A stretch of 64,000 nt of DNA from Glandiceps talaboti (Eukaryota; Hemichordata; Enteropneusta; Spengelidae), in contig NC_135560.1 of the NCBI RefSeq assembly GCF_964340395.1, positions 3,071,998 through 3,135,997 on the forward strand, in the 5' to 3' direction. The notes below the pieces were generated by a model that saw only the letters and a program-made list of their open reading frames with translations, did no database searches and was not told the DNA's origin. Position numbers and translations under genes: made by a program. Below, in pieces: positions 1 to 10,963 of the stretch (positions are counted from its first letter, which is position 1; each line of letters begins with the position of its first letter).

Positions 1-461
1 AATGCAAAATGGAATTGTTGTTGAGATAGCTGCATCCCTTAAAACTGTCTAAGCTTAAAAGTCCAGTGTTTTAATGTATATACACTACTTTCAGATGAGA
101 AATTGATTTCTGAAAGAGATACAATCCCTGCTGTATGTGAATTATAATATATGATATAGTCTTACAACTAGAATATCACTGAATAATTTGTTGAAATATT
201 TATGATACGACATTCAGCATTACATTTTAGGCTAATAACGTAGTTGGCAGGATTGCTCAGTAGACATGACAGTCATTATGGAAACATTCCATCATGTTGG
301 AACTCATATTTGTTATTTGTGACCTATCATGTAACCTAACCATAAGAGTAGAGGCCAGATTTAAGCTGAATGCCTTTCGTAAGGGCAAAATCTTTAGATT
401 TTCATTTCTACACACAGTAATTGTAACAGAACATAGGCGATTAGTTATGGGTGAAGTATGT
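1..461. other. Unassigned AT-rich flank
   Basis: No recognisable gene, RNA or mobile element. Short open frames of 60-69 codons on both strands over 257-476 overlap each other and show no motif. They are within what chance gives in AT-rich DNA. Confidence 0.5.
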
Positions 462-1178
462 ACCAAATCCTATTGAATTTGAAGTATGCATATGAAGATA
501 CAACCTAATTTCTGAAAATCATTAATTATGCAAATGAGTCATCAACAGTAAAAGCTACATCACAAAACTTTTTAGAAGCTATGCACTTTGTTATTGTTGA
601 CGAATGTAGCAAATTATATTGCATTTGAAACGTGCATTCTTAAGATTTAGCTTAATTACTAAAAACCCATAATTATACAAATGCGTTATTAAAACTAAAA
701 GCTACATTATGAAAACTTTGTATGGTACATGATCATTGTTACTATGAACATATGTACCAAATTATTTTTAATTTGAAGGGTGAATTCTTAGGATATAGCC
801 TAATTACTGAAAATCCTTAATTATGCTAATGACTCACTAAAACTAAGTGTTACATCAGTAAATTTTATGAGACATGTGCACCCTGGCATCATTAATGTAC
901 ACATCAAATTACCTTGAACTTGAAGCTTACACTTACTGAAAATAATTAATTATGCAAATTACTCATTAAAACTAAAGCTATATCAACAAGCTCTTCAGTA
1001 CATGTACCCTTTCTTATGTTTGAAGTATGTTCCAAATTAAATTGAATTTGAAGTGTGTATTCTTAAGATATAGCCCAATTACCCAAAACCGTTAATTATA
1101 TAAATAGCTCATTAATATTGATGAAATGTTTACCAAAACCTAATCAGTTCTAGCCATTATCCTAAAGAGTATCTGCAC
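462..1178. repeat. Diverged tandem repeat, about 147-bp unit, 5 copies
   Basis: The landmark CCAAAT, followed by a TTGAATTTGAAG-like block, recurs at 463, 609, 757, 904, 1032 and 1178, giving spacings of 146, 148, 147, 128 and 146. Each unit continues with a TTCTTAAGATATAGCCTAATT-like block, then TTAATTATGCAAAT, then ACTCATTAAAACTAAAAGC. Units 1 and 4 keep a perfect ATGCAAAT (528-535 and 952-959). The 1032 unit grades into the dispersed repeat at 1100-1242. The copies are clearly related but well diverged, so the amplification is old. Confidence 0.8.
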
Positions 1179-1242
1179 CAAATTTCAAATTGAGCCAGCC
1201 ATTTTTGAGACAAAAATGACAGACAGACAGACACACACACAC
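1100..1242 (-). repeat. Dispersed repeat with GACA/TGTC microsatellite, minus copy
   Basis: On the minus strand this reads: short TGTC microsatellite, TGGCTGGCTCAATT, GAAATTTGGTGCA, then GGCTAGAACTGATTAGG. The plus strand at 2640-2740 has the same blocks in the same order (CAGGCTCAATTATACTGAAATTTGG, interrupted by a few changes, then GGCTAGAACTGATTAG). The two loci are therefore copies of one family in opposite orientation. Family unknown; probably a non-autonomous mobile element that carries a microsatellite. Confidence 0.65.
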
Positions 1243-2509
1243 ACTTTTCATCCTAATATTTAACCTTCCTTATGATTTACCTTAGTGTCCGGTTAGTAAA
1301 ATAATAATCATTAAGATTTTTGTCCATTTTATGAACAGAAGAGAAACATTTTGAAAGTTAACATGTTTAATTTGAAAAGATGCGTTAAGTATCATGATTC
1401 AATTTGATCACAAATACTTGACTATATACCTAGTTGAACGATTCATTTTGGTACACTTGTCAAAATATGGTGAACAGATATCCTGACAAATTGTCACCAT
1501 ATTTGAAGATGCTATTTGTGGTCTCAATTACAAGATAGCCATCAACACCATTAACAAAGGACGCAAGCATGGTGTTCATTGTGATTTAGATAAGTTTAAG
1601 GCAGAAAACATTGTAATCTTGAAGGCAAACATTTATCTGTACAAAAATGTATTTTACATAAAATATAACATTATGAAAGAACGGTTTTATCTCTTCATAA
1701 GTAGTGAAATACATTGCATAACATCAAAAACATATGATTATACAGTTTGATGAAATATTTATTGACAAATTTAAACCGTTTGAAGCCGAAAGGCAGTTTG
1801 TAATGATTTATGTTGCAAGCCATCTTGGAAAATGGACATATTGGATTTTTCGAGTGACCTATATATAGTGTTATTTACTGACTAAGTGACCCTTAGACAT
1901 CTCCAAAGGATGCAAGTAGAGTGTTTCATTGTGGTTAAGTTAAGTATACGGCAGATAACATTGTAACCTGAAAGTCAGACATTTAGCTGTGCATAGAAGA
2001 TCAAATAAAAGTTCAAATTATGAAAACATTTAAGGTTTTAGCTGTTCATAAGTTGTGAAATACGATTCAATGTCATCATAAACATATGAATAAACTATTT
2101 ATATATGATAAGACCGCTCATTTTGAAGCTGAAATAATTTAGGTTGGCGACCATCTTGAAAAATGGCCGCCATATTGGATTTTCGAGTGGCTAGCATTAT
2201 TTTCTGGCTCATTGATCCTTACCCATTGGCTGTAACAATGTCACACCACAACAACTATGGCAAAGTAAATGTGACGGTAAATTTATAACATTTATAATAT
2301 ATTTACTCACTGGCAATCTTAAACTTATTATATTACGGTTTGCTGTACTTCATTGAATGTCTATAATACTGAAGATTGATAACAAGATGTCCAAAGTTTT
2401 AATTTATACTTGATAAGTGACATTGGGAACAGAAACAAGATGAATCAATTCAATAACACGTTTCTGATGCTCTCCTATTGCCATCATGTTGAACTTTCTG
2501 TGCACCCAT
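1243..2509. other. Intergenic AT-rich stretch, no gene seen
   Basis: There is no coding signal. Two loosely similar segments can be seen: around 1600-1860 and 1950-2200 both carry TTGTAA-CTTGAAAG-like text, ACATTTAGCTGT-like text, CATATGA-like text and ATATTGGATTTTCGAGTG (1831-1853, 2172-2190). This suggests an old tandem duplication of about 330 bp. Confidence 0.45.
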
Positions 2510-2574
2510 TTTTACCTCCCGTAAGGGTACGGGAGGTATTAAAAGGGGGATGTCTGTCTGTCTGTCTGTCTGTA

Positions 2575-2621
<47 letters not shown>

Positions 2622-2790
2622 ATGTCTGTATGTCTGTCTGTATGTCTGTCTGTGTCACCATTTTCTTAAAAACAGCAGGCTCAATTATACTGAAATTTGG
2701 TACATGTAATGTTTGGGGTATTGGCTAGAACTGATTAGTTTTTGAAAGAGATCTGTTCATGTTAATTAGGGAAATTTGCATATACCGGAG
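2510..2790 (+). repeat. Dispersed repeat: hairpin, TGTC microsatellite, conserved tail
   Basis: A perfect hairpin (ACCTCCCGTA at 2514-2523, its reverse complement at 2528-2537, 4-nt loop) precedes a TGTC microsatellite at 2551-2654. The tail has GGCTCAATT, GAAATTTGGTAC and GGCTAGAACTGATTAG. It matches the minus-strand copy at 1100-1242. I infer a mobile-element family, but no protein or family name can be assigned. Confidence 0.6.
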
Positions 2791-3788
2791 TTTTCCGAAA
2801 ACTAGCCTTGGGCCACTATTCGAAAAATCAGCATATTCGGAACCACAACAGAGGAACTAAATAGAAGCTCAGGGCGATTATTTGGCAGTCAACACTCAAC
2901 AGCCATGTGGCTATATCATAACTAATGGGGACATACCAGTTTAGGGACACAACAATTAGGAAGACAAGAATAATAATTTCATTTTATAATAATTCAAATA
3001 TATCAAATGAAACATTTTATTTGCTATCATTCTATCAGCATTGATTGTATTGTTGTGTCAATGCCTCAAAAATAACCATTACAAATAGAATAGAATTGTC
3101 AATTGACTGAAACCAAGCATGTCAACTTTATATTTATTATTATAAAGTGGATATTGTTCAACTAAAAATAGTGTACGTCTGAATATACAGATTCATAGGC
3201 AAGATTCAATGTTTCACATTAGCGGGACTTTGGACCACTATTTTTTTTTAGCAGGACCACTGCATTTTTTTCATCACTGGTCCGGGGACCACCAGTTCAC
3301 AAAATGATTTGTTCACCCTGGATAAACTTGACATTAGCCTTATACTGATCGTTAAATCTCCATGAACTCATATATACATGACATTACACATTACTTCAAC
3401 TCTCACTCGATGTAATTCACTTTGTGTGCACACTCATCATGCAAATTACCCTGACCTATTTTTAGACCCAGTGTGTCGCATTGACAGTGACGTCTGCGGG
3501 TCTCCATGAGTCATCTGCCGACTTGTTGATCGATCTCAGCACAAACGTGTATGTACCTACCTTCACGATCACATTCTCCTCGTGTAAAAAACATCCATTT
3601 TTTATTGGCACTCTAAGTTTATGGGTTTTTTTCAATGGAACATTCGAACTAAATAAAAACTAACATTACCAATATAACAAGGCAAAATTCTTGCTGTAGT
3701 GAATCTGAAAAACCCATTAGACGCCCACCGGCCAAATGATCGCCCATGGGCAACTTTTCGGATGGGCTTGTTTTCGGAAAACTCCGGT
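2784..3788. repeat. 1.0-kb segment bounded by a 24-bp inverted repeat
   Basis: ACCGGAGTTTTCCGAAAAC at 2784-2802 is exactly reverse-complemented at 3770-3788. The match extends to 24 bp with one mismatch (2784-2807 against 3765-3788). The interior encodes nothing recognisable. It holds T-rich runs and two lines reading 'GGACCAC' around 3230 and 3288. It could be a non-autonomous DNA transposon with eroded ends, or two independent copies of a short repeat. No target-site duplication was found. Confidence 0.4.
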
Positions 3789-5221
3789 AAATGGCATCTA
3801 CTAATTGTGCAATATACAAAGTGTATGTAAATAGGTTTCCAAAGTTTCTGACTTTTTGCCTGCAAATTACGTAGTTTTCATAGGTGATTAAAGATTTGTA
3901 TGACATTTTTGACAAAAGTACGATATCTATTATGAAAAATTGATTTTTTTTGGAAATTTGCGATGAGCATTTTGCTTCGAGTCTTTGGAAAATTGCGTCA
4001 CTGCCGGAACACGATCGCAGCGTCCATGTTTTTAAACCATGCCTGAATGTTGCTTGGTAGGGGGACGTCAACACTTGAGTCTACACTGATTTTCTCACAA
4101 AAGATTTGGAAGTTCTAATCAGCTTGCTTCTTTTCAACATACAGAGAATAAGTTTCCAAACGTTTTCTTCTTCCATAAGGAAGGAGATAATATAGGGGCA
4201 GAAATGTCTGTGTGTTCATTACCATATTTTTTTGAATATCATTTTATTAGGTAATTTGCATAATTGGTGATTCCCTTACAGGAGGCATTCAATTTAAATC
4301 TCGTAGATTTTCGATGAGAAATTTAGGAAGTATGATATTAACATCGAACTTTCTAATTTTACCGTGTTGTTCTGCAATTTCTCCCAATATCACGCTACTG
4401 CTGTTTGGTGTGAGCCATGTGATCGTGTAATTAACGCAGTATCTCGGGAAATATACACTTTCATTGAACACATTCATCAGGTGTAATAAAGTATGATTTA
4501 TAACAATATTATGTAATCTATAAGCCTACGGAAATAAATTGTTGGTCTTCAATACTGTTGTTCACATCTAGCCTTCGTGTATTACTTTACAAAATTGTAG
4601 TAACACCGGTGACCTTTACATTGACCTCTATATATTCAGTGCACAGTGAGGGCGCAATGTGTGGTTTGACCAGGGAGTTTGAATTATATTTATGATAGCA
4701 AGACGATACCCTTACGGAAGAGCATTCAGTTTAAATCTGGTCAATGATGTCTTACTACTGCACTACTCTCAAACTCACGAAAAACGATCATGAATGATAA
4801 GATGTTGTGTCCTGGTGTATTGTATTACATTTATACGATGTCTTTTGTTGGCTGTGATTACGAGTCCTAATGTTGAATTGAATTGAAAGTTATTTCACTA
4901 GATAAGAAACATAAATTACACTTTAAAGAACATACTAGTATAACGTTATGAGCTGGTACCACATAATGGGAATTTTTACTTGCGATAGCAACGTTTACGT
5001 ACCGGCCCATATATCGCCGCGCCGATGAATAACAAAAACAAAACACGTACGCATACGTACAACGGTACTATTACTATAGTACGGTGCAGTTCCTTTTAGA
5101 TATATTCATGACCTTATTGTATGACTTTGATTTCCTTGTCAGTGAATGAAGACCAGTCATTTATACATGCAAAATATAATGCATTGTTCGCAAGGTTGAG
5201 AGCAGTTGGATGTGACTGAGA
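3789..5221. other. Intergenic stretch, no gene recognised
   Basis: A minus-strand open frame of 141 codons (4074 down to 3649) starts at a GTG, not an ATG. It crosses the inverted-repeat end and has no recognisable domain. The rest is AT-rich with no repeat I could define. The LINE fragment begins somewhere in 5160-5222. Confidence 0.45.
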
Positions 5222-5710
5222 GTGAGAACACAGCCAGAGGTTCGTCAGCCTGTATACTACACAGTTGATTATCCAACTCATTTTTCTGATCATTGTATGA
5301 TTTCTGTTGGGTTTAGGCTACCACATGTACATACTCAGACAGATGTAGTGAATACTTCAATAACTTGTAGTTCTAATCTTAATGATTCACACCAATCTTT
5401 TGTGTGGTCAGATCCTAACCATTTTGTCAAGAGTTTGACAGATTCAGTAGTCACATGTAATTTCAATAACTTAGTCAGTAAGAATTATGAAACTGATATG
5501 ACTGGTATTAATTCATTAGTTAGCGACTTTACTGATACTGTTCACTCTGCTTGTAAGCATCTCAGAAAGAAATCACGCAATAACAAGTGGAAAACTAGTA
5601 AGCCTTGCAATTCCTGCTATCTTTTGAAGAAAGAGATCATTAGGATTGGCAAATTACTGCACAAATCTCCAAATGATCCAGAAAATATACACAAACCAAT
5701 TGCGTTATAG
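5222..5710 (+). pseudogene. LINE endonuclease C-terminus and linker (remnant)
   Basis: This is an open frame of 162 codons. The motif FSDHCMISV at residues 21-29 is the final S-D-H catalytic motif of APE-type LINE endonucleases, where the His acts at the nicking centre. The upstream endonuclease motifs are absent, so only the tail survives. Residues 30-160 are the polar, Lys-rich linker expected between EN and RT. Beyond the stop at 5710 the same reading frame context continues to a block ending NDPKEFL (about 5765-5782), which in intact relatives precedes roughly a hundred more linker residues before the RT. That part is gone here. No ATG start is meaningful, because this is an internal fragment. 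Confidence 0.8.
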
Positions 5711-5791
5711 TAAAAGGAAATTTAGAGAAAATACGCTGTCTGTTATTGCCGATGCTGAGAAAAATGATCCTAAAGAATTTTTAATACAATT

Positions 5792-6845
5792 ATGAAAAGT
5801 GAAATATTTCCATCTGTTTGGAGTAAAGGTTTCATTGTCCCTATTCATAAGTCCGGTTCAAAAGATGACCCTTCAAATTATAGAGGGATTACTATAAGTA
5901 GTTGTGTTGGTAAACTTTTTACTGTTATTTTAAATAATCAAATTCATATTTTCATTCAGAAGAATAACTTGTTGAATTGTGAGCAGATAGGTTTTCAGAA
6001 AGGTTGTTGTACATCAGATCATGTATTTGTTTTAAAGACATTGATTAACTTCTACAAACTAGATCAAAACATGTGTTTGCTTGTTTTGTAGATCTAAGAA
6101 AGCTTTTGATAGTGTTTGGCATTTAGGATTGTTCTACAAATTATCAAAACAAGGTTTCAGTAGTAAATTTTTGAATGTCATCAAGTGTATTTATGATAAT
6201 ATTCAGTCTTGTATCAAACTCTCAACTGGTCATACTGGTTTCGTTTCTTCTCGTATTGGTACAAGACAAGGTTGTAATCTAAGTCCCACACTGTTCAACC
6301 TATTCATTAATGATTTGCCAATATTACTTCACAGAAAATGTATTGATCCTCCCTTTTTGCTAGATAAGAAATTATCGATCCTTGTGTTCGCTGATGATAT
6401 TGTACTGTTGTCAACTTCTAACCATGGTTTACAACATTCACTCAGATTACTTGAATCCTTTTGCAACAAATGGCAACTAACAGTGAGTCTTAAAAAGACA
6501 AAAGTTGTGGTGTTCAATGCTAATTTTAAACCACTTAAATATAGTTTCTTTATTTATAATGAAAGAGTGGATATTGTTGCATCATACACTTATTTAGGTA
6601 TTTCATTAACCCCTTCAGGTAATTTCAAAAATACTAAAGTAGCTTTGAAGAACAAAGCTTTGAGAGCTCTGTTTGCTTACACTAACGTACTGAATACACA
6701 TAATGGAGCTTCAGTTGATGTTCAATTGCATCTCTTTGACTCTTGGTCAAACCAATATTATTATATGGATCTGAAGTTTGGGGTGCCTACATATTCCGTA
6801 GAGTTGATGTTGGCAAATTCAATGAATACTTTCTTAAGCCTGTGA
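5792..6845 (+). pseudogene. LINE reverse transcriptase, frameshifted
   Basis: The first block (5792-6091) carries the RT fingers: FPSVWSKGFIVPIHKSGS then NYRGIT at residues 29-34, SSCVGKLF, and the QIGF block. The second block (6081-6845) has the palm: KAFDSVWH (residues 7-14), GTRQGCNLSP (60-69), INDLP (76-80), the catalytic FADD (103-106; about 6387-6398) and YTYLG (169-173). The aspartates of the active site are intact. The FVDLRK motif that should precede KAFDSVW is readable, but only in a third frame between 6070 and 6100, so at least two small indels lie there. At its 3' end the frame runs into non-homologous translation after LFDS (about 6740). Confidence 0.9.
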
Positions 6846-7350
6846 TGAATGATATTGAATCAACACACATAAAAGCATGCAGATATATGCTTGGAGTTAA
6901 CAAAACATCATGTATTCATGCATGTTTAGATGAATTGGGTCGTTTTCCATTATTAATTACTGTTATTGAAAATGTTCTCAAATATTGGTTTCGGTTAAAA
7001 CAAGTTAAAGAGGCATCTTTACTTGATTATTCATACAAATTAGAAATGAGGTTGCATGAAAAACACCAGTCCATATATCTTGATTTTGTTCATTCAGTAT
7101 TTTCATTTTGTAACTGTTCCCATTTTATACTTGGTGAGAATTATAAATCGCCTACTAGAAAGAAATGGAAGAAATCTGTGGCAAGTAACAACAAACTTCA
7201 TGTTTATTCAAAAATTAAGTTAACTTTTCAACGTGAAAAAATATTTATCTATTGTAAGAAACAATTTTGATAGAATAGCTGTTACAAAATTAAGGATTTC
7301 AAACCATATATTGCCAATTGAAACTGGCCGTTACAAGAACATTGTTGTCA
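6743..7350 (+). pseudogene. LINE C-terminal region (remnant)
   Basis: The frame from 6743 begins with KPILLYGSEVWG, the conserved block that follows the RT thumb in many APE-type LINEs. It continues through THIKACRYMLGV and LGRFPLL to a stop at 7270. The final conserved block, AVTKLRISNHILPIETGRY, is in a different frame (7287-7345), so another frameshift lies near 7235-7265. The Cys/His cluster that normally follows GRY is replaced by unrelated sequence. This looks like a deletion or a later insertion at about 7350. Confidence 0.85.
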
Positions 7351-8979
7351 AAAATGTTGTTCAAATGCCCGCTTCCTATTCTCAGCACAGGAAAGCTTGC
7401 CATCCTCGACTTCACTCGGCTTTCGTGATCCCCTACATGTGCGGGATATATATGTACATCCGTTTCCACGGCAAATAATAAACTAGAAATTTAAACCCTC
7501 ATAATAATGCTATTACGCATGAGAAAGTTTATATACTTCATGGTAAGCATCGTAACAGTTTAATAACTTTAATACAGGGAAGTGATATGGTATTATTGGC
7601 CTACTTCGTCCCTGGGTAAAGTGTATACATTCCTGTTTCGACCGAGATTGACAGATGCACCATCGATCTGTTTTATTGATAGCTTGAAAGACAATAAAGA
7701 TATTTTGAAAAAGCGTAAAGCACTTTGTGGTAGAGCCAACTTGTTATTGAGAACGTTTTCTGCATGTACTATGTCGATAGTCAATCTAAGTCATGATGTA
7801 TACCTTACATAGAAATCATTTGTAACGATATACCTGAATATATAATGCTGCCATTAACCGTTATGGAGGAGATGTAACAGTCAAGTCTCTTACAAACAGG
7901 TGGCAATATTCACTATATAATACTCTCCTCTACTTTCAATCCATACCCAATAGATACAAATCAGGCCATAACACAAAATATACATGCAAGCTATTATAAG
8001 CTAAGCAATACATAGAAACCGGTATTGCCTAAGGGACGAAGACAGGTCACATGTGAGTTTCTTCTCATGAAATCAATATACTTCCTTTAAGGCGGTACAA
8101 GTACCTGCTGTACAGCTAAATTGTTAAAACATCCTGGCTATGTTGTTGATGGAGCTCACATCTGACAAGAGAAAATATCAAAATTTGATAAACTAGAGTT
8201 GAATCCACACGTTTTAAAATTTTAGTGTTTGATGTTTACATCATGAATCTACATCACATGTAGTATATATTATGTAACCGTACATGACGAAAAACGCATC
8301 TACTATGGGGGTGGGGGGAGGGGGTGGTATGATGCATTCCTCCACTTGGTAATTTTGATGTAAAATACAAATAGGAAAACATGTACAGGGTTGATCCCAT
8401 TACTTTATACTTTATACTAATTACTGACTTGATGTCAGTAAATAGCGAAGTGAATAATGAAATAACCTGTGCCATGATGATTGATAAATGTGGTCGTTCC
8501 TTGACAAACTCTGCTTTCTTATTACTAATAACCTAACTATATATTTCTTTACAGGGATTCGCCGGTTACAAGTCACCCAATATTTGAAATACTATCAATA
8601 TGATTTTCTTATTTACGAAGTTTATATATTTAGCTATTTATATCATATTTGTTGCAATCATGCCGACAATTTCAACAAAACTGTACCAGGTAGGCCACAA
8701 CATTATAATCCCTGTGTCATAAAAACTGACAATGAGACAACTGCTGTGAGCAGTCTTGTTTTTAACGAAACCCATTGTATAGATGATATGAATGAACGCT
8801 AATTGTAAAATAATCGATGCATGATGAAATGTCGGTACTTCACAGTAAAGACCATAATTTTAAGAATGAATACGATTGTAGTTAATTTATTTATAGCGAA
8901 AGTGAGCGAGACAAGACCAGTCTGAAACGAATACCTATTTTGACGACAAATACATTATCATTTAGCACATCCTCAAATA
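7351..8979. other. Intergenic stretch; possible short exon at 8553-8689
   Basis: No recognisable protein. A G-rich patch (GGGGTGGGGGGAGGGGG) lies near 8307-8325. The only gene-like signal is the candidate exon listed separately at 8553-8689. Confidence 0.4.
8553..8689 (+). CDS. Speculative exon with signal-peptide-like ORF
   Basis: A pyrimidine-rich tract ending TTTCTTTACAG (to 8552) resembles a splice acceptor, and CCAG|GTAGGC at 8689/8690 resembles a donor. Between them an ATG at 8600 opens exactly 30 codons in phase 0. The peptide is strongly hydrophobic (for example FIYLAIYIIFVAIMP) and could be a signal peptide or anchor. A different frame of the same region is open for 104 codons from 8488, so at most one of the two is real. 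I recognise no family, and AT-rich DNA often yields such peptides. Treat it as a weak exon hypothesis only. Confidence 0.15.
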
Positions 8980-9145
8980 ACAAACAAACAAACAAACAAA
9001 CAAACAAACAAACAAACAAACATAAATAAATAAATAAATAAATAAACAACCAAAGAAACAAACACAAACAGCAGAACAAAGAAACAATAATCAAATAAAG
9101 TACCATGAATGAATGAATGACTGAATAAATAAATAAATAAAATCA
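8980..9145. repeat. Microsatellites (CAAA)n, (TAAA)n, (GAAT)n
   Basis: CAAA repeats at 8980-9021, then TAAA to about 9045, a degenerate A-rich bridge, then GAAT and TAAA runs at 9103-9142. The open frames over this stretch are repeat artefacts. Confidence 0.95.
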
Positions 9146-9281
9146 AACAATTGATAAATACATCAGTTACTAGTGCAACACTTTGAAACAAGTATGTAAA
9201 ATAGAGCTAGTGATATATTATGTAATTGTAAACGATGCTAGAACTGGAATAATTATACTGTCCAGTAAAAATATAAATAGC

Positions 9282-9459
9282 TGACGTCATGGGATTAACC
9301 CTTCTATGATGTCATGGGATTAACCCTTCTATGATGTCATGGGATTAACCCTTCTATGATGTCATGGGATTAACCCTTCTATGATGTCATGGGTTTAACC
9401 CTTCTATGATGTCATGGGTTTAATCCTTCTATGATGTCATGGGATTAACCCTTCTATGA
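9282..9459 (+). repeat. 25-bp minisatellite, 7 copies
   Basis: The unit contains GTCATGGGATTAACCC followed by TTCTAT and repeats every 25 bp (unit starts at 9308, 9333 and so on). The first copy begins with the perfect palindrome TGACGTCA (9282-9289), and later copies read TGATGTCA. The copies are nearly identical, differing by GGATT/GGTTT and AACCC/AATCC changes. Confidence 0.95.
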
Positions 9460-9796
9460 CCTAAATCCATATACTATACTGAAAGTGTAGGAAATCTATT
9501 ATGTTATGATTAATGAAGAAAAGAAGAATATAGCAGCTAATACGAACTAATAGGGAATTAATTGAATCGTTTATCTCTATTAATTCTCTCCATTGTTCCA
9601 AGATGAAATATGACTTGTTCCTCTTTTTGTCTGAGAAGATCTTCATTTTCAGTAGCCTTAGAAACACCCGAAATTGAAATATCAGGAGTACTATGGCGAT
9701 TGTTATCAAATTGTACAACAACTGGATTTACGTTGTTGCCTTGCCGTGTATATCACTTTGCTGATCATTAAAAGCCGTTGTACTGAATTACTACTA
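9460..9796. other. Spacer between minisatellites, no gene seen
   Basis: AT-rich. An 86-codon minus-strand open frame (9461-9721) is hydrophobic and unrecognised, and is probably chance. Confidence 0.45.
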
Positions 9797-10435
9797 GATA
9801 GCAGAGCCATGATAGAAGATACACTACCCTAGGAATGGTGGCTAGCAGATCCACGACAGAATACACACGATCCTGGGAATGATGGCTAGCACAGTAACGA
9901 TATAATATGCACGACACTGGGAAAGGTAGATAGCAGAGGCACGATAGAATACACACGACCATGGGAATGGTAGATAGCAGAGGCACGATAGAACATACAC
10001 GACCCTGGGAATGATCACTAACAAAGCCACAATATCTATACACGGCGCTGGGAATGATGGGTAGCAGAGTTACAATACACCATACACGACCCTGGGAATG
10101 ATAGCTAGCACAACCAAGACAATATCCACTACAATGAGAATGATGGCTAGCAGAGCCATGATAGAATATACACTACTCTGGATATGATGGCTAGCAGAGC
10201 CATGTCAGAACATACACAACCTGGGAATGATGGCTAGCAGAGCCATGTCAGAACATACATAACCTGGGAATGATGGCTAGCAGAGCCACGATAGAATATA
10301 CACTACCCTAGGCCCTGTGGATGATGGCTAGCAGAGTTTCGGTACAATATGCACGCCCCTGGGGATGATGGCTAGCACAAGTACGATAAAATATATAATC
10401 CCAGGGAATAATAGTTTGCAGAGCAATGATAGTTT
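9797..10435 (+). repeat. Diverged minisatellite, about 44-46 bp, about 14 copies
   Basis: The recurring landmarks are GATGGCTAGCAGAGCC, then a GATAGAATA-like block with ACAC, then CCTGGGAATGATGG. Copies differ by substitutions and small indels, and two adjacent copies near 10190-10260 are almost identical, which points to continuing local turnover. Minus-strand open frames across it (9768-10043) are artefacts. Confidence 0.9.
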
Positions 10436-10575
10436 GCCAAGCTCACCTCTCCGTCACATCTATTCTCTCTGCTTCATTGTCATCTCGATGTGGCAAAGTT
10501 TGTTTCCATGTTAGGTAGTAGAGACTCCTTTCCACTGTGCAGCTTATATGTTTCCTTTATCCTCCTCTATTGCCT

Positions 10576-10576
<1 letters not shown>
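10436..10576. other. Short unique spacer
   Basis: Unique sequence between the 44-bp minisatellite and the trinucleotide tract. No feature seen. Confidence 0.5.
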
Positions 10577-10616
<40 letters not shown>

Positions 10617-10668
10617 TATCATGATTATCATCATCATCGTCGTCGTCGTAACCACCACCACCACCACC

Positions 10669-10729
<61 letters not shown>

Positions 10730-10760
10730 CCACCACCACCACCACCACCACCACCACCTT

Positions 10761-10797
<37 letters not shown>

Positions 10798-10953
10798 AAC
10801 TACTACTACCTCCTCCTCACCACCACCACCACCACCACCACCACCACCACCACCATCATCATCACCACCACCACCACCACCACCACCACCATCACCACCA
10901 CCACCACCACCACCACCACCACCACCACCACCACCACCATCATCATCACCACG
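10577..10953. repeat. Compound trinucleotide tract (ATC/ACC/ACT)n
   Basis: Blocks of ATC, ACC, ACT and again ACC/ATC run for about 375 bp and end in a CGGCCGCCGCCG patch (10951-10963). Because every sub-unit is 3 bp, the tract leaves long open frames on both strands (poly-His, poly-Ile, poly-Thr, poly-Met). These are not genes. Confidence 0.97.
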
Positions 10954-10963
10954 GCCGCCGCCG

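Larger units (their letters stand above)
5222..7350 (+). mobile_element. Degenerate APE-type LINE (non-LTR retrotransposon)
   Basis: Three coding blocks lie in the correct LINE order: the end of an APE-like endonuclease, a reverse transcriptase, and a C-terminal region. The 5' part is missing, with only the last endonuclease motif SDHC left. A deletion near 5785-5795 removes the linker between endonuclease and RT. Two close frameshifts (about 6070 and 6100) break the start of the RT palm, and another near 6745 separates RT from the C-terminal part. Homology stops near 7350, just after IETGRYKNI and before the usual cysteine cluster. The element looks CR1/Jockey-like, but the clade cannot be settled by eye. 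It is certainly immobile. Confidence 0.9.

Noticed and set aside
3649-4074. 141-codon minus-strand frame as a gene
   Set aside because: Starts at GTG, crosses an inverted-repeat end, and has no recognisable domain or splice context.
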